From: Thalassospiraceae bacterium LMO-SO8
GTDB lineage: Bacteria > Pseudomonadota > Alphaproteobacteria > Rhodospirillales > Casp-alpha2
Direction of reading: 5' to 3'
Length of the DNA: 64,000 nt
Assembly: GCA_031655335.1 (NCBI GenBank)
Contig: CP134226.1
Span: 3,468,001 to 3,532,000 of the forward strand
The position numbers were made by a program, and so were the translations under genes. Shown here one piece after another: positions 1-10,090 of the stretch; positions within the stretch are counted from its first letter, which is position 1; each line of letters opens with the position of its first letter. The notes under the pieces are model-generated. The model was not told where the DNA came from. It was given only the letters and a program-made list of their open reading frames with translations, and did no database searches.

Positions 1-11
1 CCCGGCAATGT

Positions 12-257
12 TCAGGCCAGCAGGTCCGTGCGCCCGGTCCGGCCCGTGCCCATGACCTGGGCGCGGCGTTTGCGCAGCACGTATTTGAGCTTGCGGACGG
101 CCAGGCGCTGAACCATCGCTTGGGAATACTTGGCGTCGCAGATGGAGATGACTTCGACTCCGGTGCGCGGATCGATGGCGGTGACCCGCACATAGCGTCC
201 CTTGGGCTGGAATTCGAACAGCACTTCCGGCAGGTAAACGTCGTCTTGCGTGGCCAA
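12..257 (-). CDS. Small conserved alphaproteobacterial protein (DUF6898-like)
   Basis: An 81-residue cytosolic protein with no signal peptide or membrane segment. The core (LFEFQPKGRYVRVTAIDP, then VQRLAVRKLKYVL) resembles the small alphaproteobacterial family I know as DUF6898, whose function is not known. The start is a TTG preceded by AAGGG about nine bases upstream; no better ATG is in frame. It lies 50 bases downstream of icmF on the same strand, so it may be co-transcribed. The C-terminus is basic (KYVLRKRRAQ). The family assignment is from memory of the motif. Confidence 0.6.
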   Translation of the reverse strand: MATQDDVYLPEVLFEFQPKGRYVRVTAIDPRTGVEVISICDAKYSQAMVQRLAVRKLKYVLRKRRAQVMGTGRTGRTDLLA

Positions 258-307
258 GCCAGAGCCCTTTTTCCACCGGCCGGAGGCGACCGTTCAGGCC
301 GGTCCGG

Positions 308-3300
308 CTACATGTTTCGGCGGTACTGTCCGCCCGCGTCGAACAACGCGTCCGTTATCTGGCCCAGGGAACACGATTTCACGGCTTCCATCAAGGCGGC
401 AAACAGGTTGCCGTCCGACGCGGCGGCGGCCTTCAGGTCGGCGAGCGCCGCCTGGGCGTCCTCGCGCCGTGCATCGTGAAACGCCCGCAGCCTTTTGATT
501 TGATTCTGTTTTTCTTCTTCCGAGGATCGCTGCAACGGCGGTTCGGCCAAGCCCGCGTCCGGATTAGGGTTGAGGAAGGTGTTGACGCCGACGATGGGCA
601 GACTGCCGTCGTGCTTCAGGGTTTCGTAGTGTAGGGATTCCTCTTGGATCTTGCCGCGCTGGTAACCCGTTTCCATGGCGCCGAGCACCCCGCCGCGCTC
701 GGAAATGCGCTCGAACTCCCGCAGCACCGCCTCTTCCACCAGGTCGGTCAGCTCGTCGATGACGAAGGCGCCCTGGTTGGGATTCTCGTTCTTCGCCAGG
801 CCCCATTCCTTGTTGATCACCATCTGGATGGCGATGGCCCGGCGCAGACTGTCCTCGGTCGGGGTGGTGAAGGCCTCGTCGAAGGCGTTGGTGTGCAGTG
901 AATTGCAGTTGTCGTAGACGGCGATCAGCGCCTGCAAGGTGGTGCGGATGTCGTTGAAATCCATTTCCTGGGCGTGCAGCGAGCGCCCCGAGGTCTGGAT
1001 ATGGTATTTGAGCTTCTGCGAGCGGTCGTTGGCGCCATAGCGTTCCCGCATCGCGACCGCCCAGATGCGCCGCGCGACCCGGCCCATGACCGTGTATTCC
1101 GGGTCCATGCCGTTGGAGAAAAAGAACGACAGGTTGGGCGCGAAATCGTCGATCTTCATGCCGCGCGCGAGGTAGGCCTCGACGAAGGTGAAGCCATTGG
1201 CGAGCGTGAAGGCCAGCTGCGAGATCGGGTTCGCCCCCGCCTCGGCGATGTGATAGCCGGAAATCGACACGGAATAGAAGTTCCGCACCTTGTGTTCGAC
1301 GAAATAGGCCTGGATATCGGCCATCATGCGCAGCGCGAATTCGGTCGAGAAGATGCAGGTGTTCTGGCCCTGGTCTTCCTTGAGGATGTCCGCCTGCACC
1401 GTGCCGCGCACGTTGGCGAGCGTCCAGGCGCGAATCTCCGCCGCCTCGGTTTCGTCGGGAACCCGGCCCTTGTCGGCTTCGAACTTGGCCAGTTGCTGGT
1501 TGATCGCCGTGTTGAGGAACATGGCCAGGATGGTCGGCGCCGGGCCGTTGATGGTCATGGAAACGGAGGTCGTGGGCGCGCAGAGGTCGAAGCCGTCGTA
1601 AAGTTCGGCCATGTCGTGCAGCGTCGCGATGGAAACGCCGGAATTGCCCACCTTGCCGTAGATGTCCGGGCGTTCGTCCGGATCGAACCCGTAGAGCGTC
1701 ACGGAATCGAAGGCCGTCGACAGGCGCTTGGCCTCGGATTCCTTGGACAGGTACTTGAACCGGGCGTTGGTGCGCTTGGGGTCGCCCTCGCCCGCGAACA
1801 TGCGGGTCGGATCTTCCTCGGTCCGCTTGAAGGGGAACACGCCGGCCGTGTAGGGAAAATAACCCGGCAAATTCTCCCGCATCAGCCATCTAAGCAGTTC
1901 GCCGTGATCTTCATATTTCGGCAGGCTGACGCGGCGGATCGTGTTGCCGGAGAGCGTCGTGCGGGTCAGCGCGTTGCGGATTTCCCGGTCGCGCACGGTG
2001 ACCGCCATCTCGTCGCCGGAATAGGCGGCGCGGGTTTCCGGCCAGGCGTCCAAAAGGGCATGGGCCTCGGCGCTCAGTTCCTTGGATTTTGAGTCAGCCA
2101 GCTCGCGTATATCACTGATATTTTTGCCGTTTTCCTCCAGCATGCGGGCCGTTTCCCGGGCCTGCTGGCGGGCCCGGGCGATGCGCGCCTGATCCTCGGC
2201 ATGGGACAGGTAGCCGCGAACTTCCTGGGCGATTTCGGCCAGATAGCGTTGGCGGTCCGGCGGCACGATGGCTTGGCCCGGCTCCGACGCCTTGCTGTCC
2301 ACCGCCGGCAGCAGGTGCGGCAACTCCGGAAAGCCCTTGGCCGCGAATTGGCTCAACAGTTCCTGATAGACCGCCGTTACGCCGGTGTCGTTGAATCTGG
2401 AGGCAATCGCGCCGAACACGGGCATGTCGTCGGGCTTTGCGGCGAAGGCCTCGCGGTTGCGCTGAACCTGCTTGCGCACGTCGCGCAGCGCGTCCATGGC
2501 CCCCTTGCGGTCCATTTTGTTGATCACGATGACGTCGGCGAAATCCAGCATGTCGATCTTCTCAAGCTGGCTGGCGGCGCCGAACTCGGGCGTCATGACG
2601 TAGAGCGAGACGTCGCAGAACGGCACGATGCCCGCGTCCCCCTGCCCGATCCCCGGCGTTTCGATGATGACGATGTCGGCGCCGGACGCCTTCACGGCGG
2701 CGATGATGTCGGCGAGCGCCGGCGGGACCTCGGTCTTGGCGTCGCGCGTGGCCAGGGAGCGGAAGAACACGTTGGGCGCGTTGTTGGCGTTCATGCGGAT
2801 GCGGTCGCCCAGCAGCGCCCCGCCGGTCTTGCGCCGGGTCGGGTCGATGGCGACGACGGCGATGCGCGGTTCGCCCGAGCCAAAGCGGAAACGCCGCACG
2901 ATTTCGTCCGTCAGCGACGATTTGCCCGCCCCACCCGTGCCCGTGATGCCCAGTACCGGAACGGTATCGCGGGCCTCGGCGGCGGCGTGAATGTCGTTCA
3001 GCAGGCCCTTGGGCAGGCGGCCGTCCTCGATCGCCGTGACGACGCGCGCCAGATCGGCCGCGTCGCCGGCCTTGAGGCCGCTCAGGTCCTTGGGCAGGTC
3101 GGCGGACAGGTCGCGCCGCGCCGTCTGGATCATGTCGGCGATCATGCCCTGCAAGCCCAGACGCCGGCCGTCCTCGGGCGAATACACGCGGGTCACGCCA
3201 TAGGCTTCCAGATCGCGGACCTCATCGGCGACGATGACGCCGCCGCCGCCGCCGAACACGGCGATGTCGGGGCGGCCGCGCTGGCGCAGCAGGTCGATCA

Positions 3301-3586
3301 TGTACTTGAAGTATTCCACATGACCGCCCTGATAGCTTGAGACGGCAATGCCGTGGGCGTCTTCCTGGATGGCGGCGGTCACCACTTCGTCGACGGCGCG
3401 GTTGTGGCCCAGGTGAATGACCTCGGCCCCCTGCGCTTGCAGGATGCGGCGCATGATGTTGATGGCGGCGTCATGGCCGTCGAACAGGGCGGCGGCGGTG
3501 ACGAACCGCACCGGGTGCAGCGGCCCCTTGCTGGCGGCGCCCGGGGTCTGTTTCGACCCGGCGGCGGGAAGTCTGTCGTCCGGCAC
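308..3586 (-). CDS. icmF: Fused isobutyryl-CoA mutase IcmF (B12-dependent)
   Basis: Predicted coenzyme-B12 enzyme interconverting isobutyryl-CoA and n-butyryl-CoA, with a built-in G-protein chaperone. At 1092 residues it has the usual IcmF length. Domain order: cobalamin-binding domain (about 25-150; DGHDAA, His38 as lower cobalt ligand), MeaB-like GTPase (about 205-410; P-loop GTGGAGKSS with Lys222, later NKMD), linker, then the TIM-barrel mutase (about 560-1060). By recalled alignment, the residues that separate these mutases are Phe597 (RMFAGEG) and Gln741 (DQGQNT), the isobutyryl-CoA pair, rather than Tyr/Arg of methylmalonyl-CoA mutase. The start is GTG (3584-3586) after GGAAAC. It is divergent from hemB, behind a palindromic operator. 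Confidence 0.9.
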   Translation of the reverse strand: MPDDRLPAAGSKQTPGAASKGPLHPVRFVTAAALFDGHDAAINIMRRILQAQGAEVIHLGHNRAVDEVVTAAIQEDAHGIAVSSYQGGHVEYFKYMIDLLRQRGRPDIAVFGGGGGVIVADEVRDLEAYGVTRVYSPEDGRRLGLQGMIADMIQTARRDLSADLPKDLSGLKAGDAADLARVVTAIEDGRLPKGLLNDIHAAAEARDTVPVLGITGTGGAGKSSLTDEIVRRFRFGSGEPRIAVVAIDPTRRKTGGALLGDRIRMNANNAPNVFFRSLATRDAKTEVPPALADIIAAVKASGADIVIIETPGIGQGDAGIVPFCDVSLYVMTPEFGAASQLEKIDMLDFADVIVINKMDRKGAMDALRDVRKQVQRNREAFAAKPDDMPVFGAIASRFNDTGVTAVYQELLSQFAAKGFPELPHLLPAVDSKASEPGQAIVPPDRQRYLAEIAQEVRGYLSHAEDQARIARARQQARETARMLEENGKNISDIRELADSKSKELSAEAHALLDAWPETRAAYSGDEMAVTVRDREIRNALTRTTLSGNTIRRVSLPKYEDHGELLRWLMRENLPGYFPYTAGVFPFKRTEEDPTRMFAGEGDPKRTNARFKYLSKESEAKRLSTAFDSVTLYGFDPDERPDIYGKVGNSGVSIATLHDMAELYDGFDLCAPTTSVSMTINGPAPTILAMFLNTAINQQLAKFEADKGRVPDETEAAEIRAWTLANVRGTVQADILKEDQGQNTCIFSTEFALRMMADIQAYFVEHKVRNFYSVSISGYHIAEAGANPISQLAFTLANGFTFVEAYLARGMKIDDFAPNLSFFFSNGMDPEYTVMGRVARRIWAVAMRERYGANDRSQKLKYHIQTSGRSLHAQEMDFNDIRTTLQALIAVYDNCNSLHTNAFDEAFTTPTEDSLRRAIAIQMVINKEWGLAKNENPNQGAFVIDELTDLVEEAVLREFERISERGGVLGAMETGYQRGKIQEESLHYETLKHDGSLPIVGVNTFLNPNPDAGLAEPPLQRSSEEEKQNQIKRLRAFHDARREDAQAALADLKAAAASDGNLFAALMEAVKSCSLGQITDALFDAGGQYRRNM

Positions 3587-3611
3587 GATGGTGTTTCCGT
3601 TCCCAAGTATC

Positions 3612-3644
3612 GTTATAGTTTCCGTTTACGTAAACGTAAGGCAA
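3612..3644 (-). promoter_or_regulatory. icmF promoter with MerR/LiuR-like palindromic operator
   Basis: Positions 3623-3636 read CGTTTACGTAAACG, a perfect 14-bp palindrome, and 3626-3639 form TTACG-N4-CGTAA. Read leftward toward icmF, a -35-like TTGCCT (3639-3644) and a -10-like TATAAC (3612-3617) are 21 bp apart, or 20 bp if CTATAA is used. The palindrome sits in this overlong spacer, the layout used by MerR-family activators. Its ACGT-containing arms resemble LiuR-type operators of branched-chain amino acid and fatty acid genes. Regulator identity is inference. Confidence 0.6.
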
Positions 3645-3709
3645 ATCCCGGATCGGGTAAAGGGACCAATCCCCCGAAGCCGGGGCCAAGGGGTGCCAAG
3701 AAACGTTGA

Positions 3710-4777
<1,068 letters not shown>

Positions 4778-4791
4778 CGGAAGACCGTTTT

Positions 4792-5307
4792 CTAAAGCCG
4801 GACGTTGATATTCAGCAGGCGGTGCACATCGAGCACCACCATCAACTCGCCCTTCAGGCGATAGATCCCGTTGGCGAATTCGCGCCACAGGGAATCAAGG
4901 GTCGCCGGATTGCGCTCGTACAGGTCGTTGGACAGGCTAACCACGTCGCCGATGCTGTCGACCAGCAGGGTGTAGAGTTCGTGGTCATGCTCCACCGTTA
5001 CCGCCATGGCGTTTTCCGAGGCTTCCGTGCTGGTCGGCAGGCCGAGGCGCACGCGCACGTCGATGACGGTGACGATGCGGCCACGCAGGTTGATGGAGCC
5101 GCGCACTTCCGGCGGCGCCAGGGGGATCGAGGCGATGCGGTCCGGCGACAGAATGTCCTGAACCATCAGCACGGGAATGCCGAACAGTTGTTTCTTGACC
5201 CGGAAGGTCACGAAATCTTCCAGATCCTCGCCCGGATGCGTTGCCAGTTCGCGGGTTTCCGCTTCGCGCAGCGCGCGGGACGAGTTTACAGCCTGAACTT
5301 CAGCCAT
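4792..5307 (-). CDS. cheW: CheW-type chemotaxis coupling protein
   Basis: A single CheW domain (about 30-170) that would couple chemoreceptors to a CheA kinase at the inner face of the membrane. Recognisable elements are DFVTFRVKKQLFGIPV, the hydrophobic strand around RGSINLRGRIVTVIDVR, and LLVDSIGDVVSL. The start is the ATG at 5307 (171 residues), with GGGAG eight bases upstream; a GTG three codons earlier overlaps that ribosome site. No CheA, receptor or CheY is adjacent, so it may be an orphan or auxiliary CheW. Convergent with hemB, 14 bp apart; it has its own promoter. Confidence 0.9.
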   Translation of the reverse strand: MAEVQAVNSSRALREAETRELATHPGEDLEDFVTFRVKKQLFGIPVLMVQDILSPDRIASIPLAPPEVRGSINLRGRIVTVIDVRVRLGLPTSTEASENAMAVTVEHDHELYTLLVDSIGDVVSLSNDLYERNPATLDSLWREFANGIYRLKGELMVVLDVHRLLNINVRL

Positions 5308-5375
5308 TATCGGCACTCCCAGATTTCCGGCGGTCTTGCGCGAAAATGCGTCTGACCGATCCCTGATGTGGCTGC

Positions 5376-5404
5376 ATAGTATTCGCCGGCCCGACGACTT
5401 TCAA
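5376..5404 (-). promoter_or_regulatory. Sigma70-type promoter of the cheW gene
   Basis: On the minus strand TTGAAA (5399-5404) and TACTAT (5376-5381) are separated by exactly 17 bp. Transcription would start near 5369, giving a leader of about 60 bases before the cheW ATG. Confidence 0.6.
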
Positions 5405-5446
5405 TACAGACAAAGGTATGTGTCCGCTGAATAAATTCGGGCCGGC

Positions 5447-6289
5447 TCAGGCCGAGAGCCAGTCCGCGACCAGATCCAGTTGGGCATCGTCCATCAAGGC
5501 CGGGGCATGGCCGACGCCGGGAATTTCGTGGACCGTGGTTTTGGGGCCCCGCCCCTGCATTTCCGCCAGGGTATCGGCGCGCAACAGGTCCGACTGGGCC
5601 CCCCGGATCACGGTGACCGGGCAGCGGATCGCGTCCCACACGGGCCACAGCACCAGATCGTTGTCGACCGCGCCCTGAAACGGTTTGGCCAAGCCGGGGT
5701 CGTATTTCAGCACCAGCCGCCCACCGGGCGCCTGCCGCACGCTATGGCGGGCGAGATGTGCCCATTGTGCGTCGGTCAGGGGGCCGAACGGCGCGTGGAC
5801 CTGGCGGATGTAGGCCTCGGCCTCGGCCAAATCGGCGAAATCCGGCGCCGTGCCCAGGTAGGCGGCGATGCGTTGCAGGGAGTCCTTGGTCACCACCGGC
5901 CCGGCGTCGTTCATCAGCAGACGTTCCACGGGCGTTCCCGCCCCCGCCGCCATGATCATGCCCAGCAACGCCCCCATGGAGGTGCCGAGCCAGGCAACCC
6001 GGTCCACGTCGAGGCGCGCGATCAGGGCCGTCAGGTCGGCAAGATACTGGGGATAGCCGTATTGCAGGGGGTCGGCCAGACGGCCGCTGTCGCCGCGCCC
6101 GACGATGTCGGGGCAGACGACGCGCCAGCGGTCCGAGAACCGTTCGGCCACCGCGTCGAAATCCCGGCCGTTGCGGGTCAGGCCGTGAACGCAGAGCAGC
6201 ACGGGGCCGTCGGCCGGGCCCCATTGCCAATAGACGACCTCGTGAAAGGCGCCGAGGGCCGTGCGGCCGAGGAAGGATTTGCGTTCCAT
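5447..6289 (-). CDS. Alpha/beta-fold hydrolase
   Basis: A 280-residue cytosolic alpha/beta hydrolase. The oxyanion-hole region reads HGLTRNGRDFD (about 35-45), the nucleophile elbow is GTSMG with Ser104, and the catalytic His is His261 in GVGHAP near the C-terminus. The substrate is unknown; such proteins are often esterases or C-C bond hydrolases. It is a paralogue of the hydrolase at 34768-35637, sharing the GLTRN motif, GTSMG elbow and overall layout. It lies 29 bp downstream of a CaiB-type CoA-transferase on the same strand, so the two may act in one acyl-CoA or acid degradation route. Confidence 0.85.
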   Translation of the reverse strand: MERKSFLGRTALGAFHEVVYWQWGPADGPVLLCVHGLTRNGRDFDAVAERFSDRWRVVCPDIVGRGDSGRLADPLQYGYPQYLADLTALIARLDVDRVAWLGTSMGALLGMIMAAGAGTPVERLLMNDAGPVVTKDSLQRIAAYLGTAPDFADLAEAEAYIRQVHAPFGPLTDAQWAHLARHSVRQAPGGRLVLKYDPGLAKPFQGAVDNDLVLWPVWDAIRCPVTVIRGAQSDLLRADTLAEMQGRGPKTTVHEIPGVGHAPALMDDAQLDLVADWLSA

Positions 6290-6318
6290 GCGACCGCCCT
6301 TCCCCGCCCGCCGATGCG

Positions 6319-7536
6319 TCAGATCACGCCGCGGTCGCGCAGGCCGGCGACCTCGTCGGCGCTGAGGCCCAGGACCTCGCCCAGAACCTCTTCCGAATGC
6401 TGGCCCAGAACCGGCGGCGCCATGCGGTAGTCGACCTGCGACTTGGAGAACTTCAGCGGGCTCGCGACCATGCTGACCGGCTTGCTGCCGGTCTTCGGGT
6501 GCGGCATGTCGAGCCGCATGCCGCGGGCGAGGAACTGCGGATCGGAAAACACCTGGTCCAGGCGGTTGATGGGCCCGCAGCTGACGTTGTTCTTTTCCAG
6601 TTCGGTCAGCCAGAACGCCGACGGCTTGGACGCGACGATCGGCTTCAGAAGGGCGACGATCTCGTCCCGGTTGGACACGCGCCCCGCGTTGGTCGCGAAT
6701 TTCGCATCTTCCGCCAGATGCTCACAGCCCGCGACCTTGCAGAACCGCTGGAACTGGCCGTCATTGCCGACGGCCAGGATGATGTCGCCGTCGGCGGTCG
6801 GGAACGACTGGTAAGGCACGATGTTGGGGTGCGCGTTGCCCAGGCGCGGCGGGTTCTGGCCGGTGGCCAGGAAGTTCGCCCCCTGGATCGACAGGATGGC
6901 GGCGGTGGTGTCCAGCATGCCGATGTCGATGTGCTGGCCCTCGCCGGTGACTTCGCGGTGGCGCAGGGCGGCGTTGATGCCGACCGCCGCGTACATGCCG
7001 GCGATCAGGTCGGAAATGGGGATGCCGGCCTTCTGCGGATCGCCGTCGGGCTCCCCGGTCACGCTCATGAAGCCGCCCATGCCCTGAATCAGCACGTCGT
7101 ATCCGGGGCGGTTGGCGTAGGGGCCGGTATGGCCGAAGCCGGTCACCGAGCAATAGACCAGACCCGGGTTGTCGTCCTTCAGCTGATCATATCCCAGACC
7201 GTATTTGGCGAGGCCGCCGGTCTTGAAGTTCTCCACCAGCACGTCGGACTTGGCGATCATCTTCTTGGCCAGCTCGATGCCTTCGGGCTTGGTCAGGTCC
7301 AAGGTGATGGAGCGCTTGTTGCGGTTGGCGCAGGTGAAATAGGCGCTCTGGTCCGTGTCGTTGCCGTCGCCGTCCTTCAGGTAGGGCGGGACGAAGCCGC
7401 GCGTGTCGTCGCCCTTGCCGGGGATTTCCACCTTGATCACGTCGGCGCCCAGGTCACCGAGAATCTGCGTGCAGGAGGGGCCCGCCAGGATGCGGGTCAG
7501 ATCGAAAACCCGAAGGCCGCTCAAGGGTCCGGACAT
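6319..7536 (-). CDS. CaiB/BaiF family (class III) CoA-transferase
   Basis: Transfers CoA between acyl-CoA and a free carboxylic acid. The 405-residue length and opening MSGPLSGLRVFDLTRILAGP are typical; NRNKRSITLDL and VENFKTGGLAKYGLGY are family motifs. The catalytic Asp is expected at Asp176 (ISDLIAGMYAAVG). The start is the ATG at 7536, with AAGGAAAC just upstream; longer in-frame readings extend into the antisense acylase gene and look spurious. Candidate donors or acceptors (formyl-, succinyl-, mesaconyl-CoA) cannot be told apart by eye. Probably co-transcribed with the downstream hydrolase and divergent from the acylase gene. Confidence 0.9.
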   Translation of the reverse strand: MSGPLSGLRVFDLTRILAGPSCTQILGDLGADVIKVEIPGKGDDTRGFVPPYLKDGDGNDTDQSAYFTCANRNKRSITLDLTKPEGIELAKKMIAKSDVLVENFKTGGLAKYGLGYDQLKDDNPGLVYCSVTGFGHTGPYANRPGYDVLIQGMGGFMSVTGEPDGDPQKAGIPISDLIAGMYAAVGINAALRHREVTGEGQHIDIGMLDTTAAILSIQGANFLATGQNPPRLGNAHPNIVPYQSFPTADGDIILAVGNDGQFQRFCKVAGCEHLAEDAKFATNAGRVSNRDEIVALLKPIVASKPSAFWLTELEKNNVSCGPINRLDQVFSDPQFLARGMRLDMPHPKTGSKPVSMVASPLKFSKSQVDYRMAPPVLGQHSEEVLGEVLGLSADEVAGLRDRGVI

Positions 7537-7672
7537 GTCTGTTTCCTTTTGTTGGTCGCGCCTTATTGTGGGCGTCTCAGCGATGGAAGGGAACGTCCGG
7601 CGCGCCCGGAAACCGGGGGCCGGCGCAAGTTTGGTGTCGCGCGATGTATAACGCCAAGATTTACCCCCCGCA

Positions 7673-10042
7673 ATGCGGGCGGGCGAAAATTTCCGGCCCG
7701 AAAGGCCCGCCGTGCGGCTGCGCGGGCTGAAAGTCTGGGGCCTGGCGCTGGCCGTGGCGCTGGTCGGCGGCGGCGCGGCCCTGCTCGCCCCGACCTTCGC
7801 CAAGACGTCGGGAACCCTGAAACTCGCGGGCCTTCCGGCGCCCGTGACGGTCACCCGCGACAGCCACGGCGTGCCGCGCATCCGCGCCGGTGACGGGGAC
7901 AGCGCCTTTTTCGCCCTGGGCTTCGTCCATGCCCAGGATCGGTTTTTCCAGATGGAATTGATGCGCCGCGCGGGGGCCGGGCGGCTGGCGGAGATGCTGG
8001 GCGCGCCGGCGCTCGACATGGACCGTTACATGCGCCGTCTGGGAATCCACCGGCTGGCCGAGGCGCAGGCGAAGGCGGCCTCGCCCGCCCTGAAAAAGCG
8101 GCTCGACGCCTATGCCGCCGGGGTCAACGCCTGGATCAAGGAAACATCCTGGCCGCGCACGGTCGAATTCCTCGCGCTCCGCCACACGCCCGAACCCTGG
8201 CGGCCCGCCGACAGCCTGGTCTGGGGCAAGCTGATGGCCCTGCGTCTGGCCGGCAATTGGCGGACGGAACGCCTGCGCCTCGACATGCTGGCCAGACTTT
8301 CGCCGGAACAGGTGAATTTCCTCTGGCCGCCCTACCCCGGCGACGCGCCGACCGCCTTTCCGGGCATGTCCGGCGGCGGCAGCGGCCTAGCCGCCTTTCC
8401 CGCCATGGACTGGGACCCGCAGAGCGTGGGCGCGCCGGGCACGGCCTCCAACGCCTGGGCGCTTTCGGGGATGCGCACGTCAACCGGCAAGCCGTTCCTG
8501 GCCAACGACCCGCATCTGGAATTCCAGGCGCCGATCCTGTGGTATCTGGCGCGCCTGGAAACCCCGGACGGCGTGCTGGCCGGGGCGACCGTGCCCGGCG
8601 TGCCGTTCCTGGTGATCGGCCACAACGGCCATGTCGCCTGGGGGTTCACGACCACGGGGGCGGATACGGAAGACCTGATCGTCGAGACCCCGGCCGAGAA
8701 GCCCGGCGCCTACCGCACGGATGCGGACGGCGGCACCGCCGAATTCCGCGTTCGCAACGAAGTCATCACGGTGCGGGACCGCGCGCCGGAAACCCTGACG
8801 GTTCTGGAAACCCCCGACGGCCCCGTCATCACCGACGCCGGCGGCCGTCCGGTGACCCTGTCCGCCCCCTATCTGGAAGCGGGCGACCAGACGCCGGAAG
8901 CGCTCCTGGCCCTCAACGCGGCCAAGACCAAGGCCGACGTCGCGGCGGCCCTGCGCCGGTTTCACGCCCCGGTGCAGAACGTCCTGTACGCGACCCGGGC
9001 GGGCGAGATCGGCATGATCACGGCGGGGCGCCTCCCGAAACGCAAACGCGGCGGCGGCGCGGTGCCGCTGGTCCGCATGCAGGGGCCCGTGGGGCACGAC
9101 GGTTATCTCGACCCCGCGGTGATGCCGCGCTATGCCGATCCGCCGGGCGGCGTGCTGTTGAACGCCAACAACAAGGTCACGCCCCCGGGTTTTCCCTTCG
9201 CCATCGCCGCCGACTGGCCGCCGCCCTTCCGCGCCCGGCGGCTGGCCGATCTGCTGGCCGGCGACCGGCCCGACCCGATCGCCCCCCAGATGGACATCCA
9301 TTCCGCCGGGGCCGAGGAACTGTTGGCCTTCGCCCTGGCGCAATTGGACGACGTTGCCGCCCGCCGGTCCCTGGTCCGCGCGCTGGAACGCTGGGACGGC
9401 GCCATGGACCGACGGCAGCGCGCGCCCCTCGCTTTCATGTTCTTCGCCCTCAATCTCAAGCAGGCAATCTTCGCCGACGACCTGGGCGACCTGATCGACC
9501 GCTGGCACGGTCTGCGCATTCAGGCCGTGGTCCGCGCCCTGACGGCCGGGCAGTCATGGTGCGACGACCGGGCGACGGCGGACAGGATCGAAACCTGCGC
9601 CGACGCGGTCGTCCGCGCCCTGGATCAGACAGCCCGCGATCTCATGGGCCTGGACCGGGAGTTGGGCCGCACGGCGCTTTGGGGCGATGTGCATGTCGCC
9701 CGGTTTGAACATCCCGTGTTCCGGCACATGCCCCTGCTGCGCGATTGGACGGCGGTCGAGGTCGCGACGGACGGCGGCAACGACACCCTCAACCGGGGCG
9801 CCATGTGGCTGGGGCGCTCGGATGCGCCCTTCGCCCATCGCCATGGCGCGGGGCTGCGCGCCCTGATGGATTTGAGCGACCTGGACGGCTCCCGCTTCGT
9901 CATCGCGACGGGTCAGTCGGGAAATCCGCTCAGCCCGCGTTACCGCGATTTGGCCGCGGCTTGGCGGGACGGTCAAACCCTGACCCTTGAAGCCATCCCG
10001 TCCGAGGCAGGCGACGTTCTGAAAATCCTGCCAAAAGATTGA
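7673..10042 (+). CDS. Penicillin acylase family protein (peptidase S45, Ntn hydrolase)
   Basis: A secreted or periplasmic amidase of the S45 family, made as a precursor that cuts itself into two chains. A signal or membrane segment follows the basic start (about 21-45, LKVWGLALAVALVGGG). The alpha-chain motifs DSHGVPRIRAGD and FALGFVHAQDRFFQMELMRR are clear. The beta-chain nucleophile is Ser259 in GTASNAWALSG, where autoproteolysis should occur, followed by FLANDPHLEF. Length 789 fits penicillin or acyl-homoserine-lactone acylases; the substrate cannot be assigned. The ATG at 7673 lacks a clear ribosome site; an in-frame GTG at 7712 after GAAAGG may be the true start and would shorten the N-terminus by 13 residues. 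Confidence 0.88.
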   Translation: MRAGENFRPERPAVRLRGLKVWGLALAVALVGGGAALLAPTFAKTSGTLKLAGLPAPVTVTRDSHGVPRIRAGDGDSAFFALGFVHAQDRFFQMELMRRAGAGRLAEMLGAPALDMDRYMRRLGIHRLAEAQAKAASPALKKRLDAYAAGVNAWIKETSWPRTVEFLALRHTPEPWRPADSLVWGKLMALRLAGNWRTERLRLDMLARLSPEQVNFLWPPYPGDAPTAFPGMSGGGSGLAAFPAMDWDPQSVGAPGTASNAWALSGMRTSTGKPFLANDPHLEFQAPILWYLARLETPDGVLAGATVPGVPFLVIGHNGHVAWGFTTTGADTEDLIVETPAEKPGAYRTDADGGTAEFRVRNEVITVRDRAPETLTVLETPDGPVITDAGGRPVTLSAPYLEAGDQTPEALLALNAAKTKADVAAALRRFHAPVQNVLYATRAGEIGMITAGRLPKRKRGGGAVPLVRMQGPVGHDGYLDPAVMPRYADPPGGVLLNANNKVTPPGFPFAIAADWPPPFRARRLADLLAGDRPDPIAPQMDIHSAGAEELLAFALAQLDDVAARRSLVRALERWDGAMDRRQRAPLAFMFFALNLKQAIFADDLGDLIDRWHGLRIQAVVRALTAGQSWCDDRATADRIETCADAVVRALDQTARDLMGLDRELGRTALWGDVHVARFEHPVFRHMPLLRDWTAVEVATDGGNDTLNRGAMWLGRSDAPFAHRHGAGLRALMDLSDLDGSRFVIATGQSGNPLSPRYRDLAAAWRDGQTLTLEAIPSEAGDVLKILPKD

Positions 10043-10090
10043 ACAAGCGTGTAGAACGGCGGCTTCACTTTCCGTAACGGAACCCGTGCC

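Noticed and set aside
974-2092. Long plus-strand frame opposite icmF
   Set aside because: A high-GC antisense shadow without recognisable domains.
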